From CBDCZI01 sp965224495 (GTDB lineage Bacteria; Bacteroidota; Bacteroidia; Cytophagales; JAAEPT01): 64,000 nucleotides of DNA. The DNA lies in contig CBDCZI010000020.1 of assembly GCA_965224495.1 (NCBI GenBank), positions 1 through 64,000 of the forward strand. Direction: 5' to 3'. Position numbers and translations under genes: made by a program. Shown one piece after another: positions 53,909-63,133 of this stretch; within the stretch, counting starts at the first letter, position 1; each line of letters opens with the position of its first letter. The notes under the pieces are model-generated. The model searched no databases, had not been told where the DNA came from, and was given only the letters and a program-made list of their open reading frames with translations.

Positions 53909-54787
53909 TTACAAAATATTTAATGTTTGCTCTTTTATTTTTTCTAATTCATCTTTCATATTAACAACCGAACGCTGAATCGTCGCGTTATTGGCTTTCG
54001 AACCAATTGTATTGATTTCACGTCCTATCTCTTGCCCGATAAAACCTAATTTTTTACCATTGTTATTTGAAGTAGATGCAATCTCTTTGAAGTAATCTAA
54101 GTGGCGTTGTAAACGTACCTTTTCTTCGCTAATGTCTAATTTTTCGATATAGAAAATCATTTCTTGCTCAAATCGGTTGGTGTCCACCTCTTCTTTAGCC
54201 AAATATTCGGTGATATGACCTTCGATACGCTCTCTGATTGTTTTCATTCGCTCAGGGTCTGCCTCGATAACTTCATCTAAATAGCTTCCAATATTATCAA
54301 TGTAGCCCAATAACTTCACTTCTAAAGCGGCTCCTTCACTGTCACGAAATTCATTACATTTGGTAATTGCATCTACCAATACTTCTTTGACTATTGCCCA
54401 ATCACCTTTTTCCTGTTCAGCTACTTGTGCCTGCTCGATAACCAAAGGCATTTGTAAAACTGTTTTGAATAAATCTGTTGAAGAAGTACCTAGCTCATCA
54501 GACAAAGCCTTTAGTTCGGTGTAATATTCTTTCGCTAAACCGGTATTAATCGATGACTTTTGTTGTTTTATCCCGATAAATGAAAACTCAATATTTACAC
54601 TCACCTTCCCTCTTTCCATAGATTTACCCAATAGATTGCGAACTTCCAATTCTTTATCTGCAAAAATACGAGGTAAACGAATAGCAGTATCTAAAAATTT
54701 ACTGTTAAGTGATTTCACTTCAGCAACAACTCTAATCTTTTCATTTTCAAGAACAGAAGTTCCGTAACCAGTCATCGAACGTAACAT
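53909..54787 (-). CDS. yicC: YicC-family endoribonuclease
   Basis: The 292 residues start with the family signature MLRSMTGYGTSV and end in the conserved KLGFIGQEIGREINTIGSKAN region. YicC proteins form oligomeric RNA-cutting rings and act in small-RNA turnover and stress survival. It follows the Spx-like gene by 13 bases. Confidence 0.94.
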   Translation of the reverse strand: MLRSMTGYGTSVLENEKIRVVAEVKSLNSKFLDTAIRLPRIFADKELEVRNLLGKSMERGKVSVNIEFSFIGIKQQKSSINTGLAKEYYTELKALSDELGTSSTDLFKTVLQMPLVIEQAQVAEQEKGDWAIVKEVLVDAITKCNEFRDSEGAALEVKLLGYIDNIGSYLDEVIEADPERMKTIRERIEGHITEYLAKEEVDTNRFEQEMIFYIEKLDISEEKVRLQRHLDYFKEIASTSNNNGKKLGFIGQEIGREINTIGSKANNATIQRSVVNMKDELEKIKEQTLNIL

Positions 54788-54800
54788 ATCTTTTATCTTT

Positions 54801-55154
54801 TTATTTAGTCAAATATTTTTTCAAATCCTCTATCGTTTTTTTGGCGTTACCTACAAATACGGCATCGTCAAATAGAAACACAGGGCGTTTGAGTAAAGTA
54901 TACTCTTTCAGAATAAAAGCCTTTATTTCTTCTTCCGCAAGGCTTTTCTCTTTCAATCCTTCACTTTTGTACACGTTTGAACGTTTGTTAAACAAACTTT
55001 CAAAGCTTCCCGTCAGTGTATGTAGTTCTTCCAATTGCTTTGCTGAAATTGGTGTTTCTTTCACGTTTTGTAACTCAAAAGAATCATCTACACCAACTTC
55101 TTTCATGATGCGTCGGCACGTGTCACAGGTCTTAAGGAAATATACTTTTTTCAT
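54801..55154 (-). CDS. ArsC/Spx-like (YffB-type) thioredoxin-fold protein
   Basis: I start it at ATG 55154 (MKKVYFLKTCDTCRRIM), giving 117 residues; an upstream extension reads into the dnaN terminator hairpin. The CDTC motif (C10, C13) resembles the redox pair of Spx/ArsC proteins, but the second ArsC cysteines are absent. Function as arsenate reductase is unlikely. It may bind glutathione or regulate a partner. Confidence 0.85.
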   Translation of the reverse strand: MKKVYFLKTCDTCRRIMKEVGVDDSFELQNVKETPISAKQLEELHTLTGSFESLFNKRSNVYKSEGLKEKSLAEEEIKAFILKEYTLLKRPVFLFDDAVFVGNAKKTIEDLKKYLTK

Positions 55155-55171
55155 TTTTGTGGTATTTAAAC

Positions 55172-55208
55172 AAAAATAGCCTCTCAAAATAAATTGAAAG
55201 GCTATTTT
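55172..55208 (-). terminator. Terminator of dnaN
   Basis: Stem AAAATAGCCTTTCAA / TTGAGAGGCTATTTT-like with one mismatch, directly after the dnaN stop in the leftward direction. Confidence 0.65.
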
Positions 55209-55229
55209 GGAGCTTATAAATGAATAAGG

Positions 55230-56354
55230 TTAAACGTAGTTGTTTAACATTACCGGCATTACAAGCATCAATATATTTTCGTTACTGTCTTCTCCTTGAG
55301 GAATAATTAATCCTGCTTTGTTAGGTTCTGAAAGTTCCAAATTGATGGTTTTACTATCAATATTATTTAACATTTCCATTAAGAATTTGGCGTTAAAACC
55401 AATTTCCATATCTTCTCCGTTAAACTCACAAGTCAAACGCTCGTTTGCTTCGTTAGAGAAATCTAAATCTTCAGCCGAAATTTGTAATTCGCTACCTGTG
55501 ATTTTGATTCTTACCTGATGCGTTGTTTTGTTCGCATAGATAGAAATCCTTTTTAATGAGCTCAAGAAATCTCCTTTATCTAAAGTTAAGATATTTGGGT
55601 TCTCTACAGGGATAACATTTTCGTAATCTGGGTAACGTTCATCAATCAAACGACAAACCATTTGCACGTGTCCAAAGCTAAAGAAAGCGTTAGAAGGTGT
55701 AAATTCGATTTTCACATTTGTTCCATCACTTGGCAACGATGATTTTAACAACATTAATGCCTTTTTAGGGATAATCAATGTGTTTTCAGTGTCAGAAGTG
55801 ATATCCATTCTTCGGTAACGAACCAAACGGTGACCGTCAGTTGCTACAAAAGTAGTACTTGCATCGTTGATAACAACATAAACACCCGTCATAGAAGGAC
55901 GTAAATCGTCAGTACTTGCTGCGAATATTGTTGAAGAAACTGCTTTTTGTAAAATATCAGAAGATAAATCAATTGTATCTCCACCACTTACAACAGGTAC
56001 TTTTGGGAAATCAGTAGCATTTTCACCAGACAATTTGTAACGTCCGTTTTCAGAACTCAACTCCACACCATACGTGTTTTCGTCGATAGTAAAAGTTACA
56101 GGTTGCTCAGGTAAATTTTTCAATGTATCCATCAAAATCTTCGCAGGTATAGCAATGTTTCCGCTTTCTTTTGACTCTACCTCAAGTTCCGTAATCATTG
56201 AAGTCTGTAAATCTGATGCAGTAATTTGCAATTTACCTTCACTAATCTCGAACAAAAAGTTCTCTAAAATAGGAACAACAGGGTTAGAAGTGATCACTCC
56301 GCTTATTCCTGAAAGTTGCTTCAACAAAGTTGAAGACGATACGATGAATTTCAT
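55230..56354 (-). CDS. dnaN: DNA polymerase III beta clamp
   Basis: Ring-forming sliding clamp. The 374 residues match the three-domain clamp fold: MKFIVSSSTLLKQLSGISG at the start, FVATDGHRLVRYRR in the middle, and MLVMPVMLNNYV at the C-terminus, which is the classical clamp ending. It is not next to dnaA here. A TAATTTTG box lies upstream. Confidence 0.97.
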   Translation of the reverse strand: MKFIVSSSTLLKQLSGISGVITSNPVVPILENFLFEISEGKLQITASDLQTSMITELEVESKESGNIAIPAKILMDTLKNLPEQPVTFTIDENTYGVELSSENGRYKLSGENATDFPKVPVVSGGDTIDLSSDILQKAVSSTIFAASTDDLRPSMTGVYVVINDASTTFVATDGHRLVRYRRMDITSDTENTLIIPKKALMLLKSSLPSDGTNVKIEFTPSNAFFSFGHVQMVCRLIDERYPDYENVIPVENPNILTLDKGDFLSSLKRISIYANKTTHQVRIKITGSELQISAEDLDFSNEANERLTCEFNGEDMEIGFNAKFLMEMLNNIDSKTINLELSEPNKAGLIIPQGEDSNENILMLVMPVMLNNYV

Positions 56355-56391
56355 TTTCTTTGGTTAAAAATTACAACTAATCTTTATTAGG

Positions 56392-56399
56392 CAAAATTA
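56392..56399 (-). promoter_or_regulatory. -7 promoter box TAATTTTG of dnaN
   Basis: Minus-strand match to TAnnTTTG, 37 bases before the ATG at 56354. No -33 box at normal spacing. Confidence 0.45.
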
Positions 56400-56583
56400 C
56401 TACTAATTCAATTCTTTTCCTATAAAATAAAGTACTGATATACGGTTATTTATTTAATTAACTTAAAATTGGCTTCCAACACCTAATAAACTTCACTTTA
56501 TTAGCTAACTTATTTTATTAACGAACTTCTTCATGGGCTTGTTTGGTTTCTTATATGTGAGTAGATTTGAAAAAAAAGAAATT

Positions 56584-57048
56584 ATGAATGATTTAGCAAA
56601 AGTTTGGGTTTATCAAAGTTCACGTAGGTTTACGGACGCAGAAGTCACCGAATTGACACTTGGTCTTCGTGATTTCACTGCGAGTTGGCAAGCTCATGGT
56701 GCTGATTTAATCGCTGATTTTCAATTGATAGAAAATCAATTCATTGTTTTTTTGGTAGATGAAACCAATCATTCAGCATCGGGTTGCTCGATTGATAGCT
56801 CGGTTGGCTTTATCAAAGAGACCGAACAAAAATTTCAAGTGAACCTTACAGACAAAGGGTTAGTCGGTTTTTGGGCAGATGACAAAATCGAAATTATCCC
56901 TTTTAATAAAGTAAAATCCACAATCGAATCGGGTAAAATAACCCAACAAACGATTATATTTAACAACAGCGTCGCCACTTTTAAAGAGTTTAAAAGTGAT
57001 TGGCAAATACCAGCAAGTGACTCGTGGATGAAACGTTTTTTTGTTTAA
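56584..57048 (+). CDS. Conserved hypothetical protein (often mislabelled ABC transporter ATPase)
   Basis: I prefer ATG 56584 (MNDLAKVWVYQSSRRFT), giving 154 residues; ATG 56533 adds 17. The segments VWVYQSSRRF, FTASWQAHG, and SASGCSIDSSVGFI define a Bacteroidota family. No Walker motif is present, so an ATPase label in databases would be wrong. Cytoplasmic, function unknown. Confidence 0.8.
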   Translation: MNDLAKVWVYQSSRRFTDAEVTELTLGLRDFTASWQAHGADLIADFQLIENQFIVFLVDETNHSASGCSIDSSVGFIKETEQKFQVNLTDKGLVGFWADDKIEIIPFNKVKSTIESGKITQQTIIFNNSVATFKEFKSDWQIPASDSWMKRFFV

Positions 57049-57100
57049 CCTCAGAATAACAAGCTTGTACTTTATTCTCTTTTTGAATTTTTTAGCTCTC

Positions 57101-59317
57101 CTACTTCATCATTTGAAAGGCTTTTAAACCATTCTTAAGAAACTTATTAAAAATGGTTTCATCGTAACCTTCTTCAAAATTGGTGCGTCTTTGTAGCTCC
57201 TTTAATACAATTCTGTCTTTTGTCGATTTCTCTTTGTCGTAAGCCAAAGTAAAATAACTTGGCTTGGCAACCGTTCCTAGTTTCGTTTTCATAAAATAAG
57301 GGTGTGCTTGCTTGATATCGTCATAAACAACCCCGTCAACTTCAAATTCTTCACCTTTAGGTAGTGCAATGCTTTTGTCTCCATAAAGTGCTAAAACAAC
57401 ATAGTTGGTTTTTAAAATACTAAGGTTTTTTTCGGGTGCCCAAACGTTATTTTCAAACATTCGGCAATTTGAACAACCTTTGCCTGTATAGTCCAAAAAG
57501 ATAGGCTTGTCTTGTTCGATGGCGCACGAAATCGCTTGACGTAAATCATAATAACCTTGTAAGTTGTGAGGCATGTGTAACTCGTTGCCATACATTGGTT
57601 CGTCACAAAGGTAACTGTCTTGTTTGTCTTGCTTTAAGAGATTGAAATCTTGTGTGTATATCGGTGGAATGACTCCAGACATTATTTTTAGTGGCGCACC
57701 CAATAAGCCTAAGGAAAGGTAAATAGTAAAACCAAAAGTAATTAATGCCATCAATAAACGAAATACGGTTATGTTTTCTAAAGGGCTATCGTGTGGCAAT
57801 TTCACTTTTCCTAAAAGATAAAATCCCATAGCAGCGAAAATAACTACCCAAATAATCAAGAAAACATCTCTATCGAGTAAATTGAAACCATACACCAAGT
57901 CGATTTGACTTAAAAACTTAAAGGCTAAAGCGAGTTCGAGGAATCCTAAAACAACTTTTACCGAATTTAGCCATCCACCCGAACGAGGAAGATTTTTTAA
58001 TAAAGAGGGGAAAGCTGCGAATAAAGTAAACGGTAAAGCTAAAGCGAAAGAAAAGCCGAGCATTCCGAAAATAGGCTTGAGCCAACTACCTCCCGCCGAA
58101 GTGATGAGAATAGAACTTACAATCGGTCCTGTACACGAAAAGGTAACTAACACTAAAGTCATCGCCATAAAAAAGACCCCTCCTAAACCTTGTTTCTCTG
58201 ATTTAGCGTCTATTTTATTGACAAAACTACTTGGTAAAGTGATTTCGAACCAACCGAGAAAGGAAAGAGCAAAAAGCACAAAAATAGTAAAGAAAATAAG
58301 GTTAGGTAACCAATGTACCGAAATGATATCGCCGATTTGGTCACCAAATATTTTTGAGAAAACAACGCCTATTAATGTAAAAATTACAACAATAAATAAC
58401 CCGTAAAAAAGAGCGTTTTTAAATCCTTTGTGGTCACCGTGTGCTCCTTTGGTGAAAAAAGAAACCGTCATAGGGATTAACGGAAAGACACAGGGTGTCA
58501 ATAACGCCAATAAACCACTCAAAAAAGCAATACCCATAAAGATGAAAAGTGAACCGAATTCTTCTTTTGTTTCTTGTTGTACACCTCCAAAACGTTCGAT
58601 AACAATATCTGCAAAACCTGCTTTTCGAGGAATATGTATTGATTTGGCGACGACAGGTTCTGTTATGTGTTCGTTTGTTTTTGCGATGTTTTGTTTGATA
58701 GCATCTAATTCGTCTTTGATGCCTTCGCACTCACAACCAATCTTTGTTGTCTTAGGTGTCTTTATTGTAGGCGTTATTGGAGTGATAATACCTGTTTTCG
58801 ATTTAATAAGTTGTTCTTTGGCTGTTTTTGTGAATATAATCGTTTTATCAAAATCGAAGCAACCTGTCAATGTACACGCTTGGTAATCTATTTTCACCTT
58901 AACGCTTAAAGCCTCCTTTAAAATTTTGATACGTTGCTTAAACTTTCCTTTATGGTGAAAAGCAAATATTTGCATACCAAAACCTTCATCATAGTATTTC
59001 TCAGGGTTTACTGCCGAGGCTTTTCCGACTAGAGAGAACGAACTGTTTTTAGTGAAATGAAATTCTGTTGGTAAAGGTCCGTTTTTAATGTCTGTTCCAT
59101 AGATTACCCATTTGTCCTCCAGCTCGACATCGAAATAAATTTCAATTTCATCTCCAACTTTTAAGTCTGTTGAAGAAAGTTTATAATTCCAAGTTGTTGG
59201 GTCTTTTACTTCCTCTTCTTGTAAAGTGCCTCCTATGTTAATGCCTCCTCCGATTTGACCGAAAGAAAGAATAGACGAAAGTAAAAAGAGTATGTGCAGT
59301 AAATGTTTCATAGTCAT
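57101..59317 (-). CDS. DsbD-like thiol:disulfide interchange protein
   Basis: The 738 residues have a signal peptide (about 1-21), an N-terminal DsbD-alpha-like domain with CTLTGCFDFD, an eight-helix cytochrome-c-biogenesis-type core with LLTPCVFPLIPM and TFSCTGPIV giving the cysteine pair, and a C-terminal thioredoxin domain with GKGCSNCRMFE. It passes electrons from cytoplasmic thioredoxin to periplasmic proteins. Start may be Met 59317 or 59311. It is monocistronic by spacing. Confidence 0.93.
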   Translation of the reverse strand: MTMKHLLHILFLLSSILSFGQIGGGINIGGTLQEEEVKDPTTWNYKLSSTDLKVGDEIEIYFDVELEDKWVIYGTDIKNGPLPTEFHFTKNSSFSLVGKASAVNPEKYYDEGFGMQIFAFHHKGKFKQRIKILKEALSVKVKIDYQACTLTGCFDFDKTIIFTKTAKEQLIKSKTGIITPITPTIKTPKTTKIGCECEGIKDELDAIKQNIAKTNEHITEPVVAKSIHIPRKAGFADIVIERFGGVQQETKEEFGSLFIFMGIAFLSGLLALLTPCVFPLIPMTVSFFTKGAHGDHKGFKNALFYGLFIVVIFTLIGVVFSKIFGDQIGDIISVHWLPNLIFFTIFVLFALSFLGWFEITLPSSFVNKIDAKSEKQGLGGVFFMAMTLVLVTFSCTGPIVSSILITSAGGSWLKPIFGMLGFSFALALPFTLFAAFPSLLKNLPRSGGWLNSVKVVLGFLELALAFKFLSQIDLVYGFNLLDRDVFLIIWVVIFAAMGFYLLGKVKLPHDSPLENITVFRLLMALITFGFTIYLSLGLLGAPLKIMSGVIPPIYTQDFNLLKQDKQDSYLCDEPMYGNELHMPHNLQGYYDLRQAISCAIEQDKPIFLDYTGKGCSNCRMFENNVWAPEKNLSILKTNYVVLALYGDKSIALPKGEEFEVDGVVYDDIKQAHPYFMKTKLGTVAKPSYFTLAYDKEKSTKDRIVLKELQRRTNFEEGYDETIFNKFLKNGLKAFQMMK

Positions 59318-59384
59318 AAATGTGATTTGTACGGGTAAGGTAACAACGTCGTAAAGTTTTTTTTAGTGTAAGCAAGTTTTAAAA

Positions 59385-60749
59385 TCAAGCCTTCATCAAA
59401 TTTGCATAATATTTATTGAAAGAAGCGATGGTTTCAATTCCTTTTAAATAATTGAATACACCATAACTTTCATTTGGCGAATGGATAGCGTCTTCATCTA
59501 AACCAAAGCCCATCAATAGGACGTTAATTTTCAATTCTTTTTCAAATAAAGCAACAATAGGAATCGAGCCACCCTCTCGCATAGGAATAGGTTTCTTACC
59601 CCAGGTGTCTTCAAAAGCGAGACTAGATGCTTTGTACGAAACCGAATCGGTAGGTGTAATAGCAGGTTCGCCTCCGTGGTGAGGGGTAACTTTAACTTTT
59701 ACCGATTTTGGAGCGATACTTTCAAAATGAGTTTGAAATAGTTGTGTGATTTTTTCAGAAGATTGGTTAGGCACTAAACGCATCGATATTTTGGCATAAG
59801 CTTTTGAGGCAATAACTGTTTTTGCTCCTTCGCCAATATATCCGCCCCAAATACCATTGACATCTAAAGTCGGCCGGCAAGACAAACGCTCTAATGTCGA
59901 ATAGCCTTTTTCTCCGTGCACTTCATCAATTGCTAAATCTTTCATCAAACCAGCTTCCGAATAAGGTGCTTTTGCCATTTCATTTCTATCTTCTTGCGAT
60001 AATTCGGCAACGGCATCATAAAATCCTTTAATAGTAATTTGCTCGTTTTCATCGTGTAATGAAGCAATCATTTCACACAAAATATTGATGGGATTGCCAA
60101 CTGCTCCACCATACATTCCTGAATGTAAATCACGGTTAGGACCAGTTACTTCCACTTCTACATAACTTAAACCTCGTAAACCAACAGTTATACTTGGGTG
60201 TTCGTTTGAGATAATTCCTGTATCAGAAATCAAAACCATATCTGCTTTTAACAACTCTTGGTTGGCTTTTACAAACACATCTAAGTTATTTGAACCGACC
60301 TCTTCTTCTCCTTCAATAAGGAATTTCATATTGCAATGCAACTCGTTTTTGGCAAGCATTACTTCCAATGCTTTGACGTGCATATACATTTGCCCTTTGT
60401 CGTCACTTGCACCACGAGCATATATTTTTTCGTTTCTAATTTCTGGTTCAAATGGAGGCGTTTCCCATAATTCTAATGGGTCGGCAGGTTGTACGTCATA
60501 ATGCCCATAAACCAAGATAGTCGGTAATTTTGGGTCAATTATCTTTTCAGCAAATACGATTGGGTGACCTGCTGTTTCGTGTAATTCGGCTTTGTCAACT
60601 CCTGCATCCACCAATTTTGTTTTTACAAATTCAGCGGCCTTACGTACCTCTTTAGTGAATTTACTCGATGCACTCACCGAAGGAATACGAAGTAAATCAA
60701 AAAGTTCATCTAAAAAACGTTGCTTATTCCTTTGTATGTATGCTTTCAT
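59385..60749 (-). CDS. M20-family dipeptidase
   Basis: I start it at ATG 60749 (MKAYIQRNKQRFLDEL), giving 454 residues; longer frames cross a promoter-like box. Metal motifs are VYGHYDVQP and ARGASDDKGQMYM, with the acidic pair GEEEVGSN, and the dimerisation lid around DLHSGMYGG. Relatives include carnosinase-like dipeptidases. No signal peptide, so cytoplasmic. Confidence 0.93.
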   Translation of the reverse strand: MKAYIQRNKQRFLDELFDLLRIPSVSASSKFTKEVRKAAEFVKTKLVDAGVDKAELHETAGHPIVFAEKIIDPKLPTILVYGHYDVQPADPLELWETPPFEPEIRNEKIYARGASDDKGQMYMHVKALEVMLAKNELHCNMKFLIEGEEEVGSNNLDVFVKANQELLKADMVLISDTGIISNEHPSITVGLRGLSYVEVEVTGPNRDLHSGMYGGAVGNPINILCEMIASLHDENEQITIKGFYDAVAELSQEDRNEMAKAPYSEAGLMKDLAIDEVHGEKGYSTLERLSCRPTLDVNGIWGGYIGEGAKTVIASKAYAKISMRLVPNQSSEKITQLFQTHFESIAPKSVKVKVTPHHGGEPAITPTDSVSYKASSLAFEDTWGKKPIPMREGGSIPIVALFEKELKINVLLMGFGLDEDAIHSPNESYGVFNYLKGIETIASFNKYYANLMKA

Positions 60750-60768
60750 AAAATCGAAATTGGAAACA

Positions 60769-60776
60769 GAAAGATA
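60769..60776 (-). promoter_or_regulatory. Near-consensus -7 box TATCTTTC of the dipeptidase gene
   Basis: One mismatch from TAnnTTTG, 19 bases before the ATG at 60749, arguing for that start. Confidence 0.4.
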
Positions 60777-60884
60777 CAAAAAAAGATGAGAGAGTAAAGG
60801 ACATATAAGCGACAAATAATGATTTTTGTTAGAATGAGCGACTTATATAGAATAATAAGCATTAAAAAGTCATTAGTAATTAGT

Positions 60885-60892
60885 AGCTTTGT
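60885..60892 (+). promoter_or_regulatory. -7 promoter box TAGCTTTG of the surface cluster
   Basis: Exact TAnnTTTG match, 26 bases before the ATG at 60919. No -33 box at usual spacing. Confidence 0.5.
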
Positions 60893-60918
60893 CAATTAAT
60901 TGATAAAATAAACCAATA

Positions 60919-61257
60919 ATGAAAGTTAGATATATATATCTTGCCTTAGTAGCTGTTCTTTTCACTACTTCTTGTACACAAGAAACACAAAATAGTATCA
61001 ACCGTTCTATCCAAAATTGGACGGGAACAAATGGGACATTAGATATTTATGCAGGAGATAAACTAGTCCATCGTTTTATAGGGATAGATAAATTATCTAC
61101 GGCACAAGGAACAAATAAAAGTGGGATACGCCCCTACCGCTACGGTTATGGTTACGATGACTTGAATTTAAACGGAAAAAGAGACAAAGGTGAAAAGAAA
61201 GTTTATTTTGAGTTCTCTGACTATTCAACATCTTATGTTTTTTACGAAAGAGACTAG
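60919..61257 (+). CDS. Small lipoprotein, unknown function
   Basis: The 112 residues have a lipobox signal (MKVRYIYLALVAVLFTTSC, lipid on C19). The rest includes GTLDIYAGDKLVHRFIGID, then a short segment with DDLNLNGKRDKGEKK resembling a calcium-like loop. Family not recognised. It is the first gene of a rightward run that leads to the caspase and adhesin genes, with a 108-bp spacer after it. Confidence 0.7.
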   Translation: MKVRYIYLALVAVLFTTSCTQETQNSINRSIQNWTGTNGTLDIYAGDKLVHRFIGIDKLSTAQGTNKSGIRPYRYGYGYDDLNLNGKRDKGEKKVYFEFSDYSTSYVFYERD

Positions 61258-61365
61258 TCATTAGGTGTTTTTACTTAGGTGATAATTACTTTTGGCACAT
61301 AAGTTGCTAGACAAACAAAAGTTTGAAATAAATACGGTACTAAAATAGGCTTTAATTATATAGAT

Positions 61366-62061
61366 ATGAAACGATTTACGACTTCTTTACTCTTATTGTT
61401 ACTTGTGAATATGGCTTGGGCTGCTCAAGTTGAAAATATTCAATCAAAACAGCAAGGAACTAATATTGAGATTTCATACCAACTTGTTGATGCAAATCCC
61501 TTACAACAATTTGAGGTTTTTGTTTTTTGCTCAATAGATGGTAAAGAAATAGCTCAATCTTTAAAAGAAGTTACTGGAGCTGTTGGTAAAACTGTTATTG
61601 GAGGAGGAACGAAGGCTATTCTATGGAACCCTATCAAAGAATTTGGACAGTTACACGGTAAAGTAGTTTTTAAAATTATCGCTAATCCTATTCAATTGTT
61701 ACGAACAACAACAGGAAGGTTAGACGGAATGAAAGTAACCGCTCAGAACTGTTTTCAGCACGGTAAATTTGTCACGGTCGATTTGATTTTCAAGAATCCA
61801 AAAGATGCAAAACGTTTTGATTTGCATACAAACTACATCAAAGCGGTTGACAATAAGGGGAATGAGTTGTATGCAATAAACTACATTAAAGGCACTGATA
61901 AAGTAACGACCAAACGTCCTATTAGCATAAAAAAAGGAGGTGAATTAAAGCTAACAGTTACTTTTGAAGCAACCTCTATTTCACTTTTAACTTCTTTGGA
62001 GTTAGAAACGAAATTCCCTAACAACTTTATGATTATTAAAAACATCCCTGTAAATAAGTAA
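61366..62061 (+). CDS. Secreted beta-sandwich protein paired with caspase gene
   Basis: The 231 residues have a signal peptide (MKRFTTSLLLLLLVNMAWAA). Residues 20-110 match a Bacteroidota Ig-like module with VTGAVGKTVIGGGTKAILWNP and GKVVFKIIANP, often seen before enzymatic domains. Residues 118-231 look like a second beta-sandwich, with VTVDLIFKNPKDAKRFDL. No catalytic residue stands out. It lies two bases before the caspase gene, so they are co-expressed. Confidence 0.75.
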   Translation: MKRFTTSLLLLLLVNMAWAAQVENIQSKQQGTNIEISYQLVDANPLQQFEVFVFCSIDGKEIAQSLKEVTGAVGKTVIGGGTKAILWNPIKEFGQLHGKVVFKIIANPIQLLRTTTGRLDGMKVTAQNCFQHGKFVTVDLIFKNPKDAKRFDLHTNYIKAVDNKGNELYAINYIKGTDKVTTKRPISIKKGGELKLTVTFEATSISLLTSLELETKFPNNFMIIKNIPVNK

Positions 62062-62063
62062 TT

Positions 62064-63083
62064 ATGAAAGGATTTATTCTAATTAGTCTTTTCACTCTTT
62101 CGTTTGGTGTGATAGGACAAGAAATTCAAGGGGTTTCTTCGGCTAAGTTTTATGCTATTGGTGTAGAAGGAAAAACAACAGCCGACGAAGTCGCTCCTCA
62201 AAAAATCATTACAGCAACATCTTTAATCGGAATAGGTAAAGAAAAAACCTACGCTATTGGAGAAAAGAAAAAGGAAGTTGTCTTAGAAGTTAAAAAAGAT
62301 AAAGAACAACCAACAAAATCTTTAGAGGAAGAAACCATCGAGCTAAAAAAGGCTGAAACCTTACTTGTGCCCTCTGTCGTTTTCACAAAAGTAAAAGCGA
62401 TTAATGAGCAAGTAAAGATTGCCCTAGTTATTGGGAATGCTGGTTATACCAAATCTGCAAAATTAAAAAACCCTATCAATGACGCAAATGGTATTGACTC
62501 GGCATTGACTTCTATTGGCTTTAAAGTAATTAAAGTATTGGATGCAGATTACAACGGCATACGTAAAGGGTTAAGTCAATTTAGTAAAGAAGCAAAAGAT
62601 GCTGACGTAGCTTTGTTTTATTATGCGGGACACGGCTTACAAGTGGATGGAGAAAACTATTTAGTACCAATCAACGCGAATATTGAGACCAAAGAACAAG
62701 TTGCATTGGAGACGATAAGTATCGAAACAGTAATTAAAACATTGGAAATGACAAGTAACCACAAAAGGCTCAACGTATTGGTTTTAGACGCTTGCCGAAG
62801 CAACCCTTTTCAAACTTGGTCACGTAGTTCGGGAGGAGGTTTAGCTCAAGTTAATCCGCCTAACGGTACGCTAATAGCTTTTGCGACTTCGCCAGGGAGT
62901 ACAGCGTCTGACGGAGCGAATGGACACGGGCTTTATACTGGCGAATTAATTAATCAGATTAAAAATCACCAACGTATAGAAGATGTCTTTATTAACACAA
63001 GAATATCTGTAGAAGAAAAATCAAAAGGGCAACAAAGCCCTTGGGAACTTGCTCGATTGAGAGGGAAGTACTATTTGAAATAG
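62064..63083 (+). CDS. Secreted caspase-family (C14) protease
   Basis: The 339 residues have a signal peptide (about 1-18), a lysine/glutamate-rich linker in which YAIG occurs twice, and a caspase fold from about residue 117. The catalytic dyad is H190 in FYYAGHGLQ and C244 in VLVLDACRSNPF. The S1 pocket is not resolvable by eye. It belongs to bacterial metacaspase/orthocaspase-like proteins, which usually cleave after basic residues. Secretion plus the neighbouring adhesin suggests a surface or periplasmic target. Confidence 0.92.
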   Translation: MKGFILISLFTLSFGVIGQEIQGVSSAKFYAIGVEGKTTADEVAPQKIITATSLIGIGKEKTYAIGEKKKEVVLEVKKDKEQPTKSLEEETIELKKAETLLVPSVVFTKVKAINEQVKIALVIGNAGYTKSAKLKNPINDANGIDSALTSIGFKVIKVLDADYNGIRKGLSQFSKEAKDADVALFYYAGHGLQVDGENYLVPINANIETKEQVALETISIETVIKTLEMTSNHKRLNVLVLDACRSNPFQTWSRSSGGGLAQVNPPNGTLIAFATSPGSTASDGANGHGLYTGELINQIKNHQRIEDVFINTRISVEEKSKGQQSPWELARLRGKYYLK

Positions 63084-63133
63084 ACATTGTTTTATTTCGT
63101 GAATTTGTCAATTAGTTATTAAAATAACCTACT